Below, piece after piece: positions 26,081 through 35,814 of a DNA stretch of 64,000 bases. The stretch spans positions 37,509 through 101,508 of the forward strand of contig JAXDIG010000017.1 of NCBI GenBank assembly GCA_034664125.1, in the 5' to 3' direction. Under the pieces are notes generated by a model. It had not been told where the DNA came from, did not search any database, and saw only the letters and a program-made list of their open reading frames with translations. Position numbers and translations under genes: made by a program. Position 1 is the stretch's first letter. The number at the start of each line of letters is the position of its first letter. Source of the stretch: JACVRW01 sp034664125. GTDB lineage: Bacteria; Actinomycetota; Thermoleophilia; Solirubrobacterales; Thermoleophilaceae.

Positions 26081-27108
26081 GCGCGGGTCCGCCGCGCCAG
26101 ATGGGCGAGCGCCCGCAGCGGCGGCCCGAAGCGCACGCAGCCGGCCAGGAAGCCGAAGCCCCAGGCCAGGTGCATGGCCCCGAAGACGGCCGGCAGCGCG
26201 GCCACGTCGGCGGCGGAGGCATCGAGCTCGGAGCTGTTCCCACGCCACGCCTCGGCCATGGCAACGCCGACCACCGCGGCGCACCAGAGGGCCACGGCGG
26301 TGCGCGCGAGGCGCCGCACCCGGCCGAGCGGGAGGATCGCGGCGGCGAGCGACAGCGCGAGGCTGGGCGCGAACAGGTGCGAGCGGCGCATGCTCTCGGG
26401 GTGTGCGCCGGAGGTCTTGGCGCGGTAGGTCCCGTAGCGCCAGTACTGGCGCGCGAGGGCGGACAGGCTGTCGCGCGGGATGTACTGCGCGCCCATCTCC
26501 GGCAGGCAGAGGATGCGGCCGCCGCTGCCGCGGATGCGCGCGGCGAGCTCGGAGTCCTGGTCGTTGTGCCAGTCCTCGTCCCAGCCGCTGTGCGCCTCGA
26601 GCACGGAGCGCGGCCACACGCCGGTGAAGCCGCTGTCCACCTCGATCTCGCCGTTGCCGGCCTGGCGGAACTGCGCGCCTCCCCGGCCAAGCGGCGTCTC
26701 GAGCGCCAGTGCCACACGGCGGGACCAGGTGCCGTCGCCGCGGGCCAGCTGCGGACCGCTGACGTGGTCGGCGCCGCCGCGGCGCAGACGTTCGACGCCG
26801 CGGGCGAGGTAGTCCTCCGGGTAGAGCGTGTGCGCGTCCATCCGCGCGATGTAGGCGCCGCGTGCGCTCGCGAGGCCGATGTTGAGGCTCACCGGGGTGG
26901 AGCGCTTCGGGTTCTGAAGGACGCGCACGCGCGGGTCTGCCCGCTGCAGGTCGCGCAGGATCTCCCCGGTGCGGTCCTCCGACGCCCCGTCGATGAACAG
27001 GAACTCGATATCTCCGTCGAAGCGCTGAGCAAGCATCTTCGCGGCGACCTCGCGGATGTGATTCTCCTCGTTGAGGACAGGCGTAAGGACGCTCACGTCA
27101 ACCGGCAT
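26077..27108 (-). CDS. Glycosyltransferase family 2, membrane-associated
   Basis: A 343-residue GT-A enzyme. It starts VDVSVLTPVLNEENHI (nucleotide binding), with FLFIDGASEDRTGEIL, the metal-binding YIARMDAHTLY (DxD-like DAH) and the catalytic region WHNDQDSELAARIRGSG. C-terminal hydrophobic segments (about 250-330) anchor it in the membrane. The layout is that of ExoA/succinoglycan-type transferases adding sugars to the lipid-linked unit. It is followed by the GT4 gene with a 4-bp overlap and lies 26 bp after the priming transferase gene. Confidence 0.9.
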   Translation of the reverse strand: MPVDVSVLTPVLNEENHIREVAAKMLAQRFDGDIEFLFIDGASEDRTGEILRDLQRADPRVRVLQNPKRSTPVSLNIGLASARGAYIARMDAHTLYPEDYLARGVERLRRGGADHVSGPQLARGDGTWSRRVALALETPLGRGGAQFRQAGNGEIEVDSGFTGVWPRSVLEAHSGWDEDWHNDQDSELAARIRGSGGRILCLPEMGAQYIPRDSLSALARQYWRYGTYRAKTSGAHPESMRRSHLFAPSLALSLAAAILPLGRVRRLARTAVALWCAAVVGVAMAEAWRGNSSELDASAADVAALPAVFGAMHLAWGFGFLAGCVRFGPPLRALAHLARRTRA

Positions 27109-27134
27109 GTGTCACCTCCCAGCCGCTCCGTGGC

Positions 27135-28739
27135 TCAGTGACCGACGAACTCGATCGTCTCGCCGAGGATGAAGTCCTTGGCCGGGAGTTGCTCCTCCCG
27201 GTCACGCTCGACGAGCACATGGACTGTCTGCAGCAGGATCAGCAGGTCAAAGGCCGCGGATCGGTGCTTGATGTAGTAAAGGTCGTGGCACATCTTCCAG
27301 GCCGTTCCGAAGCGGCTACCCGCGTAGCCGCAGCGGACCTGGGCCCAGCCCGTCAGCCCCGGCTTCACGAGCGCGCGGCGCTCGTAGTACGGCACCAGTC
27401 CCGACAGCTCGTTCACGAGCTCCGGCGGCTCGGGCCGGGGGCCCACCAGGCTCATCTCGCCCTTGAAGATCTGCCACAGCTGCGGAAGCTCGTTGAAATG
27501 GGTCTTGCGCAGCACCCGGCCGACGTGGGTGATGAGCTCCTCCTCCGGCCTCGTCGAGCGCAGGTCGTCGGCGTCGGTGCGCATGGTCCTGAACTTCACC
27601 ATGTCGAACTCACGCCCTTCTTCGCCCACGCGCCGCTGTCGGTAGAAGACCGGCCCTCGATCTTCGAGCTTCACGGCGAGGGCGCAGATCAGCATGAACG
27701 GCAGCGCCCCTAACAGCATCATCCCGGACACCAGCAGGTCCAGCGCCCGCTTGGAGAGCGGGGAGGAGGGCGAGTAGCGCGGGTGCATGATGAACTGAAA
27801 CCACGCGGAGTTGATCGTGCCGATCGGCACGTGGCCGAGCAGGCCTTCGTAGAGCGCGGTCGCCTCGATCATGCGCACCTGGAGGTCGAGGCACTCGCGC
27901 GCGGCGCGCTCGAAGATCTCGAGGCGGCGCGACTGGGGCGCGATCACGAGCAGGTCGATCGACTCCTGCCGCACGGCCGAGCGCACGTCCTCCAGCGACC
28001 CGAGCCACGGCACGCGGGCGGGCTGCCCGGCCAGCTCCTCGCCGATGTAGCCCACCACCTTGTAGCCGCGGATGCCGGTGTCCTCGATCTCGGAGGCCAG
28101 CTTGTTGGCGAACGAGGCGCTGCCGATCACGGCGGTCCACACGGGGCGGTCGGACTCGAATCGCGACTCGAGCCAATCGGCCATGAAGGTGGTGGTGACG
28201 GCGGCCGCCAGCGCGGCGACCGCTGTGTGCGTCCCGATCAGCGCCTGGCCGAAGGCGCCCGGGATCAGCGCCACGGCGATCCCGGCAGCGGGGACGAAGG
28301 CATTGAAGGCAATGCGCGCGATCGGCATCAGGTGCAGCGGGCGCGGCTTGGCGCGCATGGCGGTAGAGGTGATCGTCATCACCGCGAACAGGAACACCAC
28401 CGCGGACACACGCGCCCCGCGCACGAGCGCGATCGCCGATGCCACCGCGGCCGGGGCCAGGCCGTAGAGCACGCGGGTGTAGTAGCGCTGGGCGGCGAGC
28501 GCGCTCAGGACCGGCGCCGTGTCGTTGCTCCACTTGCCCTCGCGCAGCGCGCGGTAGGTGACCTCGATCGCCGCGGCCACTACGGCCGCGAGGGCGACCG
28601 CGCCAAGCGCGAAGATGACGATTCTGGCGCCATTTCCCACGAATCCGTCGGGACTCGGGGCCGCCAGCGCCGCCGCGGGGTCAAGAAGGGCGGCGACCAG
28701 GCCGATTAGAAGAGCAACGTGAATACGAACGATCGTCAT
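27135..28739 (-). CDS. Undecaprenyl-phosphate sugar phosphotransferase (polyprenyl PGT)
   Basis: A 534-residue priming enzyme that transfers a sugar-1-phosphate to undecaprenyl phosphate and starts the repeat unit. About five N-terminal helices and a CoA-binding-like domain (VIGSASFANKLASEIEDTG) precede the catalytic C-terminus: KRALDLLVSGMMLLGALPFM, DRGPVFYRQRRVGEEGREF, KFRTMRTDAD, TRKTH-like LRKTHFNELPQLWQIFKGEMS, and SLVGPRPEPPE. The ATG at 28739 opens a helix; the longer frame to 28844 would overlap the divergent kinase gene. The donor (glucose or galactose type) is unknown. Confidence 0.92.
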   Translation of the reverse strand: MTIVRIHVALLIGLVAALLDPAAALAAPSPDGFVGNGARIVIFALGAVALAAVVAAAIEVTYRALREGKWSNDTAPVLSALAAQRYYTRVLYGLAPAAVASAIALVRGARVSAVVFLFAVMTITSTAMRAKPRPLHLMPIARIAFNAFVPAAGIAVALIPGAFGQALIGTHTAVAALAAAVTTTFMADWLESRFESDRPVWTAVIGSASFANKLASEIEDTGIRGYKVVGYIGEELAGQPARVPWLGSLEDVRSAVRQESIDLLVIAPQSRRLEIFERAARECLDLQVRMIEATALYEGLLGHVPIGTINSAWFQFIMHPRYSPSSPLSKRALDLLVSGMMLLGALPFMLICALAVKLEDRGPVFYRQRRVGEEGREFDMVKFRTMRTDADDLRSTRPEEELITHVGRVLRKTHFNELPQLWQIFKGEMSLVGPRPEPPELVNELSGLVPYYERRALVKPGLTGWAQVRCGYAGSRFGTAWKMCHDLYYIKHRSAAFDLLILLQTVHVLVERDREEQLPAKDFILGETIEFVGH

Positions 28740-28825
28740 ATGGCTTCGGGACCTATTATCGGCAGCGATCGTCACGGCGTTGATCGAGGCACGAACACCT
28801 CCGGGGCTGCTTTCATAGTAGTCGC

Positions 28826-30505
28826 ATGAATTCGGCCGATTCACAAGCGGCTCGCGACACTGCGGGCGCGGGCTGGCGGCGGCCCCAGGCGGAGAGTTCG
28901 GGCATCGAGCGCTACTTCCGCGTGCTGCGGGAGCGCGCCAGCCTGATCCTCCTCGTCACCCTGACTACCACACTGGTGGCGGGCGCGTACCTCGCCGTCG
29001 CCACCAAGCAGTACAAGGCCGAGGCCGACCTACTTGTCATACCCGCGAGCCGCGACGACCCAACGCTCAACACCCTGCCGCTGATCCGAGACTCGAGCGA
29101 TCCCACGCGAGACGTCGAAACCGCGTCACGGCTGGTCACGAGCCTCAACGTGGCCAAGCGCGTCAAGAGCGAGCTCGGTCTGGACCAGAGCAACGAGGCG
29201 CTGCTCAAGCAGGTGAAGGCGGAGCCGGTCGCCCAGAGCAACATCGTCGCCGTGAGCGCGACCGCCGACTCGCCGAACCTCGCCCGCGACATCGCGAACG
29301 GGTTCGCGGACGGCGTCGTGAAGTCGCGCTCGGACGTGGTGCGCGCCGAGGCCGACAAGCTGATCGCGGGCCTGCGCCAGCGGGTCCAGGACGCCGAGGA
29401 CGCCGGCGAGAGCACCGCCGCGCTCTTGACCCAGATCGCCGGGCTGCAAACGGTGCGCGAGAAGGGCGATCCCACGATGAACGTGGAAACCCGGGCGGAC
29501 GCTCCCACGTCGGCCTTCTCGCCCCGCCCGATGCTCACGATCTTCGCCGGGCTGATCGGCGGGCTGATCCTCGGCGTGGGCGGTGCCTTCGCCATGAGCG
29601 CCCTCGACCCGCGCCTGCGTCGCGAGGAACAGCTGCGCGACCTCTACAGCCTGCCGATCCTCGCGCGCGTGCCCAAGGAGAAGCGTGCGCCCACGTTCAC
29701 GCTCGGAAAGCGCCGCTTCGGAATCGGGCCGCGCGAGCGCCAGCGCCGCGCGCTGCCGCCGGGCGAGCTGTCCGCGGCCACGCTCGAGTCGTTCCGCACA
29801 CTGCGCACGATGCTCGCGGCCCAGCGCCGCGAGGACGGCAACAGCCGCTCGATCCTCGTGACCGGCCCCTCGCCGTCCGAGGGCAAGACCACCACCGCCA
29901 TCAACCTCGCCTCCTCGCTGGCACTCGCCGGCAACCGCGTGATCCTGATCGAGGCCGACTTCCGCCGGCCCACCGTCGGCGAGGCGCTCGGCGTGCGGGC
30001 GCGTGTGGGCATCGGGGACGTGCTGCTCGGCAACGTCGCGCTCGAAGACGCCCTGGTACTGGCGCCCCCGTTCGGGGACAACCTGTGCGCGCTGCTGGTC
30101 GACCGCGCCGACGACTGGCTCGCGGAGGTGCTCTCGCTTCCGGCCGCCGAGGCGCTGCTCGAGGACGCCAAGCGGCTCGCCGACTACGTGGTGCTCGACT
30201 CGCCGCCGCTGACCCAGGTGATCGACGCGATGCCGCTCGCCCGCCAGGTCGACGACGTGGTGCTGGTCACGCGGCTCGGGTCCAGCAACCTCACCCAGCT
30301 CGCCCACCTGGGCGACCTGCTCGACCAGAACGGGATCCGCCCGGCCGGCTTCGTCGTCGTCGGAGGCGCCGGGCCCGAGGAGTCGAGCTACTACCGCGAG
30401 GCCCAGCGCCGGCGCGCCGCGCAATCGGACTGGCTCGTGAACTTCGAGCAGAAGACGTCCGGTGCCGGGGAGTCGGAGACGCCGACCTCCTCAGCCCCGC
30501 GCTGA
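28826..30505 (+). CDS. Polysaccharide co-polymerase fused to BY-kinase (Wzz-CpsD/CapB type)
   Basis: A 559-residue fusion. A Wzz domain with two helices (about 40-60 and 236-258) and an external segment is followed by a cytoplasmic ATPase: Walker A GPSPSEGKTTTAINLA (about 348-363), A' VILIEADFRRP and B YVVLDSPP. BY-kinases usually end in a Tyr cluster for autophosphorylation; here only one YY pair (ESSYYREAQ) is present, so the kinase role may be reduced. It controls chain length in Wzy-dependent export. Followed by a Wzy-like gene after 12 bp. Confidence 0.9.
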   Translation: MNSADSQAARDTAGAGWRRPQAESSGIERYFRVLRERASLILLVTLTTTLVAGAYLAVATKQYKAEADLLVIPASRDDPTLNTLPLIRDSSDPTRDVETASRLVTSLNVAKRVKSELGLDQSNEALLKQVKAEPVAQSNIVAVSATADSPNLARDIANGFADGVVKSRSDVVRAEADKLIAGLRQRVQDAEDAGESTAALLTQIAGLQTVREKGDPTMNVETRADAPTSAFSPRPMLTIFAGLIGGLILGVGGAFAMSALDPRLRREEQLRDLYSLPILARVPKEKRAPTFTLGKRRFGIGPRERQRRALPPGELSAATLESFRTLRTMLAAQRREDGNSRSILVTGPSPSEGKTTTAINLASSLALAGNRVILIEADFRRPTVGEALGVRARVGIGDVLLGNVALEDALVLAPPFGDNLCALLVDRADDWLAEVLSLPAAEALLEDAKRLADYVVLDSPPLTQVIDAMPLARQVDDVVLVTRLGSSNLTQLAHLGDLLDQNGIRPAGFVVVGGAGPEESSYYREAQRRRAAQSDWLVNFEQKTSGAGESETPTSSAPR

Positions 30506-30517
30506 GCGGCTCGCCAG

Positions 30518-31897
30518 TTGACCGCCCGGGCTGACCTTCCGACCCGGTTCCTGACAGCGGGATTGCTCACGCTGGCGCTGCTCGTCGGCGTGGTCGCCGG
30601 CTACAACCCGCCGGTCGCGATCGGGCTGACGCTCGGGATCGTGTTCCTGGGCATCGCGACGACCAACCTGACGGCCGGCATCTGCCTGTTCGCCCTGCTG
30701 ACGTTCCTCGACACGATCCTCCCGACCGAGGGAGCCGGGGGAGCCTTCTCGGTGCCGAAGCTGCTCGGCCTCGTGCTGATGATCTCCTGGCTCGCCCTGG
30801 TCACCGTGGGGGAGCGCGAGCACCGCAACCGCCTGTTCAGCCACTCGGGATTCCTGCTCGTGCTGTTCCTGCTCCTGGGGTGGGTGCTGCTCAGCATGGC
30901 CTGGGCCGAGGACAGCGGTGCGGTGGTCGAGTCGATCTCGCGCTGGCTGCCGAACGTGATGCTGTTCCTGATCGTCTTCGCGGGCGTCCGCACGCGCGAG
31001 CAGCTGCTCTGGGTGCTCGGCGCCTTCGTGGCCGGCGCCCTGGTGTCCGCCATCTACGGCATGGTCGTTCCGGCTCCGGCGAAGGACTTCGGCCGCCTCT
31101 CGGGCGCCGGTGGCGATCCGAACGAAACCGCCGCCGCCCTGGTGGCCGGGGCGGCCATCGCCGCCGCCCTCGCGGTGGCCCTCCGCGGCAAGCCCCTCCT
31201 TCGGCTTGCCAGCGCGGCGGTCGTGCCGCTGGCCGCGTTTGCCTGCTTCTTGACCGTGTCCCGCGGTGGGCTGGTGGCCTTCGGGGCTGCGCTGATCGCC
31301 AGCGTGGCGATGGCGGGCCGCCGCCGCGGTGCGGTGATCGCCCTTGCGCTGGTCGGTGCCGTGGTGGCGGTCGGCTACTTCGGGATGTTCGCGCCGGCCG
31401 CGGCGCGCGAGCGCATCACCCAGAGCAACGGCGGCACCGGCCGCCTGGACATCTGGACCGTTGGGTGGCGGATGGTCCGGGGAGCGCCCATCCAGGGTGT
31501 GGGGGCCGGCAACTTCACGGTCGTCTCGATTCATTACCTGCTCGCGCCGGGCGCCCTGCTGCGCGACGACTTCATCGTCGACGTCCCCAAGGTCGCCCAC
31601 AACACCTACCTCGAGGTCCTCGCCGAGCTGGGCATCGTCGGACTGACGCTCTTCCTGATCGTGATCGTGTTCTCGATCGCCTGCGCTGTGCGCGCTGCTC
31701 GCTATGCCGAACGGGTCGGCGATGCGCAGATGGACATCCTCGCCAGGTCGATCGTCGTGGCGCTGGTGGCCCTGCTGGCGGCCTACTTCTTCATCTCGCG
31801 CGAGTACAGCAAGCAGCTGTGGCTGCTGCTGGCCCTGTGCCCGGTCCTGCTGGAGATCGTCAGGGCCAACGGCCGGTCAGCGGAACCGACGCGGTAG
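30518..31897 (+). CDS. O-antigen ligase/polymerase-family membrane protein (Wzy-like), first copy
   Basis: A 459-residue protein with about 11-12 helices and a large external loop before the last helices. The loop contains GGTGRLDIWTVGWRMVRGAPIQGVGAGNF and AHNTYLEVLAELGIVGL, the signature of the Wzy_C/WaaL domain, whose His and Arg handle the lipid-linked glycan. It joins repeat units or ligates chains at the outer membrane face. The TTG at 30518 lies 12 bp after the kinase gene. The last 21 bp overlap the convergent beta-helix gene. Confidence 0.88.
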   Translation: MTARADLPTRFLTAGLLTLALLVGVVAGYNPPVAIGLTLGIVFLGIATTNLTAGICLFALLTFLDTILPTEGAGGAFSVPKLLGLVLMISWLALVTVGEREHRNRLFSHSGFLLVLFLLLGWVLLSMAWAEDSGAVVESISRWLPNVMLFLIVFAGVRTREQLLWVLGAFVAGALVSAIYGMVVPAPAKDFGRLSGAGGDPNETAAALVAGAAIAAALAVALRGKPLLRLASAAVVPLAAFACFLTVSRGGLVAFGAALIASVAMAGRRRGAVIALALVGAVVAVGYFGMFAPAAARERITQSNGGTGRLDIWTVGWRMVRGAPIQGVGAGNFTVVSIHYLLAPGALLRDDFIVDVPKVAHNTYLEVLAELGIVGLTLFLIVIVFSIACAVRAARYAERVGDAQMDILARSIVVALVALLAAYFFISREYSKQLWLLLALCPVLLEIVRANGRSAEPTR

Positions 31898-32974
31898 CGC
31901 CGGCGGCGGCCGGCTCGGCCCGGGCACGCGATTCGCGTCGCCCGTGAAGACGGCGGCACACGGGGAGCCGGGAACGAGACGGAGGTCGCCCGGGGCCCTG
32001 AACGACGCCTGCGCCACGACGTTGTCGATGTCCTCGAACCCGAACTCCGGCGAGATGATGCCTCCCAGGCCCTCGTCTCGGGCGCCTCCGCCGATGCAGT
32101 TGTGCCTCACCACGTTGTCGGAGCCGACAGCGTCGCCGCGCTCGAAGTACGACTCGACGTTGAAGCGGATGTTGGAGTTGCTGATCACGTTGCCTTCGAC
32201 CAGGTTGTCGCGTGGCGCGAGGTCGCCCAGCCCGCCGAACAGCAGGCCCTCGCCGTTCGAGTCGATCACGTTCCCGGCCACGTGCGTCCGGCGCGCGTCC
32301 GGGTAGAGGTGCACGCCCAGGTCGGCGTTGGCGTAGATCCAGTTGTCCAGCACCTGCGTGTTGCGCGCAATGCTCACGTAGACGCCGTGGTCGTGGTTCG
32401 TGGCGGGCAGGCGGCCGCAGTCATGGATGCGGTTGCGCTGGATCGTCACGTCCCTCGCCACCCCGTAGACCTCGTGTCCCAGGACGAAGCAGATGCCCGT
32501 GTGGTCGTTCGTCACGTCGTTGCCGGAGAAGACGATGTTCCGGCCGTTCACCGTCGGGCTGGGCAGGCCGGTGCGGTTTCGGCCGTCGAGGTAGAGCCCC
32601 CGGATCACGAGGTGCGCGCTGTGGCGGTTCAGCCATACCCGGCCCAGCAGCCTGGCCGACTCGCGAGGGTAGGGCCGCAGCGTGATCGGCCGCGACGGCG
32701 TTCCGCGGCGGCCGATCTGCACCGTCCCGACGTAGTTGCCGGACCTCAGGCAGCCGGTCTGCCCCGGGTCCAGCGAGCTCACCAGCCGGCGGACGGTCCG
32801 GAAGGGCCGCGCGCGGGTCCCGTCGCCGTGGTTGGAGCCGTGCGGGGAGGCGATCAGGTCGCAGGCGGCGTGCCGGGTCGCGCGCCCCTCGTCGTCCCCG
32901 GCGCCGAGCACGACGCCGGTGCCGGCGGCTGTCACCGCGGCGACCATCACAGCCAGTAGACCCGCCGACCGCAT
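31877..32974 (-). CDS. Secreted right-handed parallel beta-helix protein
   Basis: A 365-residue exported protein. After a signal peptide (about 3-25) come repeated short strands ending in Asn/Asp, such as GRNIVFSGNDVTND, VTIQRNRIHDCG, TQVLDNWIYANADLGVHL and THVAGNVIDSNGEGL, which form a pectate-lyase-like beta-helix. Four Cys may make disulfides. This fold is used by polysaccharide lyases, uronate epimerases and binding proteins; no catalytic set is certain. Its place beside a C5-epimerase favours action on the same polymer (inference). Confidence 0.85.
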   Translation of the reverse strand: MRSAGLLAVMVAAVTAAGTGVVLGAGDDEGRATRHAACDLIASPHGSNHGDGTRARPFRTVRRLVSSLDPGQTGCLRSGNYVGTVQIGRRGTPSRPITLRPYPRESARLLGRVWLNRHSAHLVIRGLYLDGRNRTGLPSPTVNGRNIVFSGNDVTNDHTGICFVLGHEVYGVARDVTIQRNRIHDCGRLPATNHDHGVYVSIARNTQVLDNWIYANADLGVHLYPDARRTHVAGNVIDSNGEGLLFGGLGDLAPRDNLVEGNVISNSNIRFNVESYFERGDAVGSDNVVRHNCIGGGARDEGLGGIISPEFGFEDIDNVVAQASFRAPGDLRLVPGSPCAAVFTGDANRVPGPSRPPPALPRRFR

Positions 32975-32995
32975 CGATTCCAGCGTAGCTGCGAT

Positions 32996-34558
32996 TCAGC
33001 GTCTGGCCCAGGCGAACCGACGCGCGAGCAGCCCGCGCAGGAAATCGACGTCCGAGCGCGCGATCTCGCCGGTCAGGCGCAGCGCGGCCAGGTAGACCAG
33101 GCAGGCCACCGCGCCGCCCAGCACCAGGACGACGATGCCGGGGTCGGATCCAAGCAGCAGCAGCGGCACGCACGCGGTCCCCGCGGCGATCAACGCACGG
33201 CAGAACGCCAGCACCTGCGGGCGCAGCGGTAGGCCCACCAGCTGCCGCAGGATCAGCAGGTGGCCGGGCACCCAGATGGCGTAGGCGACGTCGTTGCCGA
33301 TGGCGCCGCCGACGATGCCGATGTCGGGGATCAGCACCACGTCTATCACCGCGTTTGCCGTGACCATCGCGATGGCCAGCGGCACGCGCCGGCGCGCCTC
33401 GCCCAGGTAGTTGACCCCAACCGAAACCAGCATGGCCGGGCCCGCCAGCAACACGAAGGGGGCCAGGGCGCGCAGTACCTCGGCCGAGCCGCGGTACTTC
33501 TCCCCGAGGATCGTGACCAGGATCGGCTCGGCCCACACCACCATCGGCGCGAGGAAGATGCCCTGGAGGGCGATGATGTAGCGCGACGTGCGCGCGAACA
33601 GGTCGACGTCCGGCTCGACACCGGGCCGCCGAGCGAGCCTGGGCGCCACCGCCGAGGACACGGCGCCGGCGGGGTAGTGGAGGAACCAGGCGAGCAGGAT
33701 CGGGATCTCGAACAGCCCGACGGCCCTGCCGCCGTCGACGAGCGCGCCGACGAGCAGGACGCCCATCTGGGAGAAGAGCCTGAACAGGCCGTCGATGATC
33801 AGCAGGGCGCCCGCGTAGCGCGCGATGTCGCGCGGCTTGAGCCCGCTCACGTGTGCGTCCCCGGTGCGCGGCCGGCCGACCACGCGCCAGACGAACGCCA
33901 GCGCGATGACGGCGCCGACGGAGTACCCGATCGCTCGTCCGAAGGCCGCGCCGGCCGCCCCGCCGCCGAGGAGGACCAGTCCGACCATCGCCGTCCCCTC
34001 GACGACGCTCTCCGTGGCGACGATGCGGAGGTTGACGGAGATGCGCCCGAGCGCCTCGAACACGCCGGTTATGAACAGGAACAGGCCCTGCGACAGCACC
34101 ACGATCGCCATGCCGCGCAGCGGCCACGCCGCGCCCGGGGTGTCGAAGGCCTGGGTGATCGGGCCCGCCAGCGCGAACAGCGCGACGCTGACCGGGATCG
34201 AGGCGAGCAGCTTGAGCCGCAGGGCGTCGCCCAGGACGGCGGCCACCGCGGGGCGGCTGGCGCGCCGCTCGGCGAGGAAGCGTGGCGTGGCGGCCGTGAT
34301 CCCGAGATCGGCGAGGAACACGCCGACGGCCGCGATCGCGGCGGCGAGCGCGAAGTGGCCGTAGTCCGTGGGACCGAGCTTGCGACCGAGGAAGAGCGTG
34401 ACCCCGGCCGTGATCGCGGCCGTGGTCATGCGCGTGCCGATCGCGAAGGCCGCGTTCCTGGTCACGCTGTCGGCGGCGATGCCCTCCGCTGCCGCCGCCG
34501 GCTGGGCTACGTGAACCCCGGTTCCTGAATCCTGGGGCCCGGACGCCACTCGCCACAC
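32996..34558 (-). CDS. Polysaccharide flippase (Wzx/MATE-like)
   Basis: A 520-residue protein with about 14 helices, typical of the Wzx family that flips the lipid-linked repeat unit across the membrane. Family-like parts are GVTLFLGRKLGPTDYGHFALA in TM1-2 and FVLLAGPAMLVSVGVNYLGEARR in the second half. The GTG at 34558 is the longest start; a later one is possible because the first 30 residues are not hydrophobic. It diverges from the GT4 gene with 17 bp between starts, so their promoters must overlap the coding regions. Confidence 0.88.
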   Translation of the reverse strand: MWRVASGPQDSGTGVHVAQPAAAAEGIAADSVTRNAAFAIGTRMTTAAITAGVTLFLGRKLGPTDYGHFALAAAIAAVGVFLADLGITAATPRFLAERRASRPAVAAVLGDALRLKLLASIPVSVALFALAGPITQAFDTPGAAWPLRGMAIVVLSQGLFLFITGVFEALGRISVNLRIVATESVVEGTAMVGLVLLGGGAAGAAFGRAIGYSVGAVIALAFVWRVVGRPRTGDAHVSGLKPRDIARYAGALLIIDGLFRLFSQMGVLLVGALVDGGRAVGLFEIPILLAWFLHYPAGAVSSAVAPRLARRPGVEPDVDLFARTSRYIIALQGIFLAPMVVWAEPILVTILGEKYRGSAEVLRALAPFVLLAGPAMLVSVGVNYLGEARRRVPLAIAMVTANAVIDVVLIPDIGIVGGAIGNDVAYAIWVPGHLLILRQLVGLPLRPQVLAFCRALIAAGTACVPLLLLGSDPGIVVLVLGGAVACLVYLAALRLTGEIARSDVDFLRGLLARRFAWARR

Positions 34559-34575
34559 CGTACATCGTCCACAGG

Positions 34576-35814
34576 ATGCGGCCGTGCCTGTGGGTACCCT
34601 TCGTGCGCTTGGAGGCGCCCCTCAAAGTACTGACGTTGATCGATCGGCTGACCGCATCCGGAGGCGGTGAGCGCTTGGCGATTCAGATCGCCACCAGCCT
34701 GGACCCGGAGCGCTTCGAGAGCACGCTCTGCGTCAGCAGGCGGCCCGGCCCAGTGGACCTGGACCCCTCGGTCCCGGTCGCCCAGCGCATGGTCGAGGAG
34801 TCCGGGGTCCGCTTCGTGGGCCTCGAACGCCACTCCGGCCTGCGGCTCGACGACTGGCTGCCGCTCTACCGGCTCCTGCGGCGCGAGCGCTTCGACGTGA
34901 TCCACGCCCACAAGTTCGGCTCGAACGTCTGGGCCACGGTGATCGGGCGGCTGGCGCGGGTGCCGGTGATCGTGACGCACGAGCACACCTGGTCGTTCGA
35001 GGGCGAGCCCGTGAGGCGCCTGCTCGACCGGGAGCTGATCGGCCGCTTCAGCAGCGTGTTCATCGCCGTGTCCGAGGAGGACCGGCGCAAGATGATCGAG
35101 ATCGAGGGCGTGCGCCCGGACAAGGTGCTGTTCGTGCCGAACGGCGTGTCCGGCCGCAGCCCGGAGGGCATCGACGTGCGCGCGGAGCTGGGCATTCCCC
35201 AGGACGCGCCGCTGATCGGCACGGTCGGCGTTCTCCGTCCTCAGAAGGCGCTCGACGTGCTGATACGGGCAGCGGTGCCCTTGGTGCGCGAGATGCCCGA
35301 CCTGCGTGTGCTGATCGCGGGCGCCGGGCCGGAACAGGAGGCGCTCGAGCAGCTGGCGCGCAGCGAGGGCGTTGCCGACCGGGTGCTGCTGGCCGGGTTC
35401 CGAGACGACGTGCCCGACGTGATCGCCACGCTCGACGTCGCGGCGTCCTCGTCGGCGTTCGAGGGCAGCCCCCTGGCCATGATGGAGTTCATGGAGGCCG
35501 GGTGCCCGATCGTCGCCACCCGGGTGGGAGGCGTGCCGGACCTGATCGACGACGGCGTCCACGGGCTGCTGGTCGAGTCCGGGGACGTCGACGGCATGAC
35601 GACGGCGCTGAGGCGCATGCTCACCGACCGCGAGGCGGCCAGCCGCATGGGCGAGCGCGCCCGCGAGCGCCGGCGCCGCGAGTTCGACCTCGACGTGGTC
35701 GTGCGGCGCTTCGAGGCGCTCTACGAGCGGCTGCGGGCCGGAGGCGGGCTGCCCGCGTCGGTCACGCAGCTGGACGCCGAGCGCCAGGGCGACCCGGCCA
35801 TCCTGCCGCGCTGA
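34576..35814 (+). CDS. Glycosyltransferase family 4
   Basis: A 412-residue GT-B enzyme. The N-domain has LIDRLTASGGGERLAIQIA and IHAHKFGSNVWA; the C-domain has GTVGVLRPQKALDVLIRAA, then SSAFEGSPLAMMEFMEAGCPIVATRVGGVPDLI, the E-x7-E donor motif. The acceptor and sugar are unknown. The start is uncertain: homology begins near residue 15, so the ATG at 34576 may be slightly early. The stop overlaps the C5-epimerase start (TGATG), tying the two together in translation. Confidence 0.9.
   Translation: MRPCLWVPFVRLEAPLKVLTLIDRLTASGGGERLAIQIATSLDPERFESTLCVSRRPGPVDLDPSVPVAQRMVEESGVRFVGLERHSGLRLDDWLPLYRLLRRERFDVIHAHKFGSNVWATVIGRLARVPVIVTHEHTWSFEGEPVRRLLDRELIGRFSSVFIAVSEEDRRKMIEIEGVRPDKVLFVPNGVSGRSPEGIDVRAELGIPQDAPLIGTVGVLRPQKALDVLIRAAVPLVREMPDLRVLIAGAGPEQEALEQLARSEGVADRVLLAGFRDDVPDVIATLDVAASSSAFEGSPLAMMEFMEAGCPIVATRVGGVPDLIDDGVHGLLVESGDVDGMTTALRRMLTDREAASRMGERARERRRREFDLDVVVRRFEALYERLRAGGGLPASVTQLDAERQGDPAILPR

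Noticed and set aside
24693..26717. 674-residue minus-strand frame over the glycosyltransferase genes
   Set aside because: Out of frame with two well-supported glycosyltransferases and composed of Arg/Pro/Ala repeats.
32421..34625. 734-residue minus-strand frame across the beta-helix and flippase genes
   Set aside because: Runs across two real genes in another frame, with antisense-like composition.
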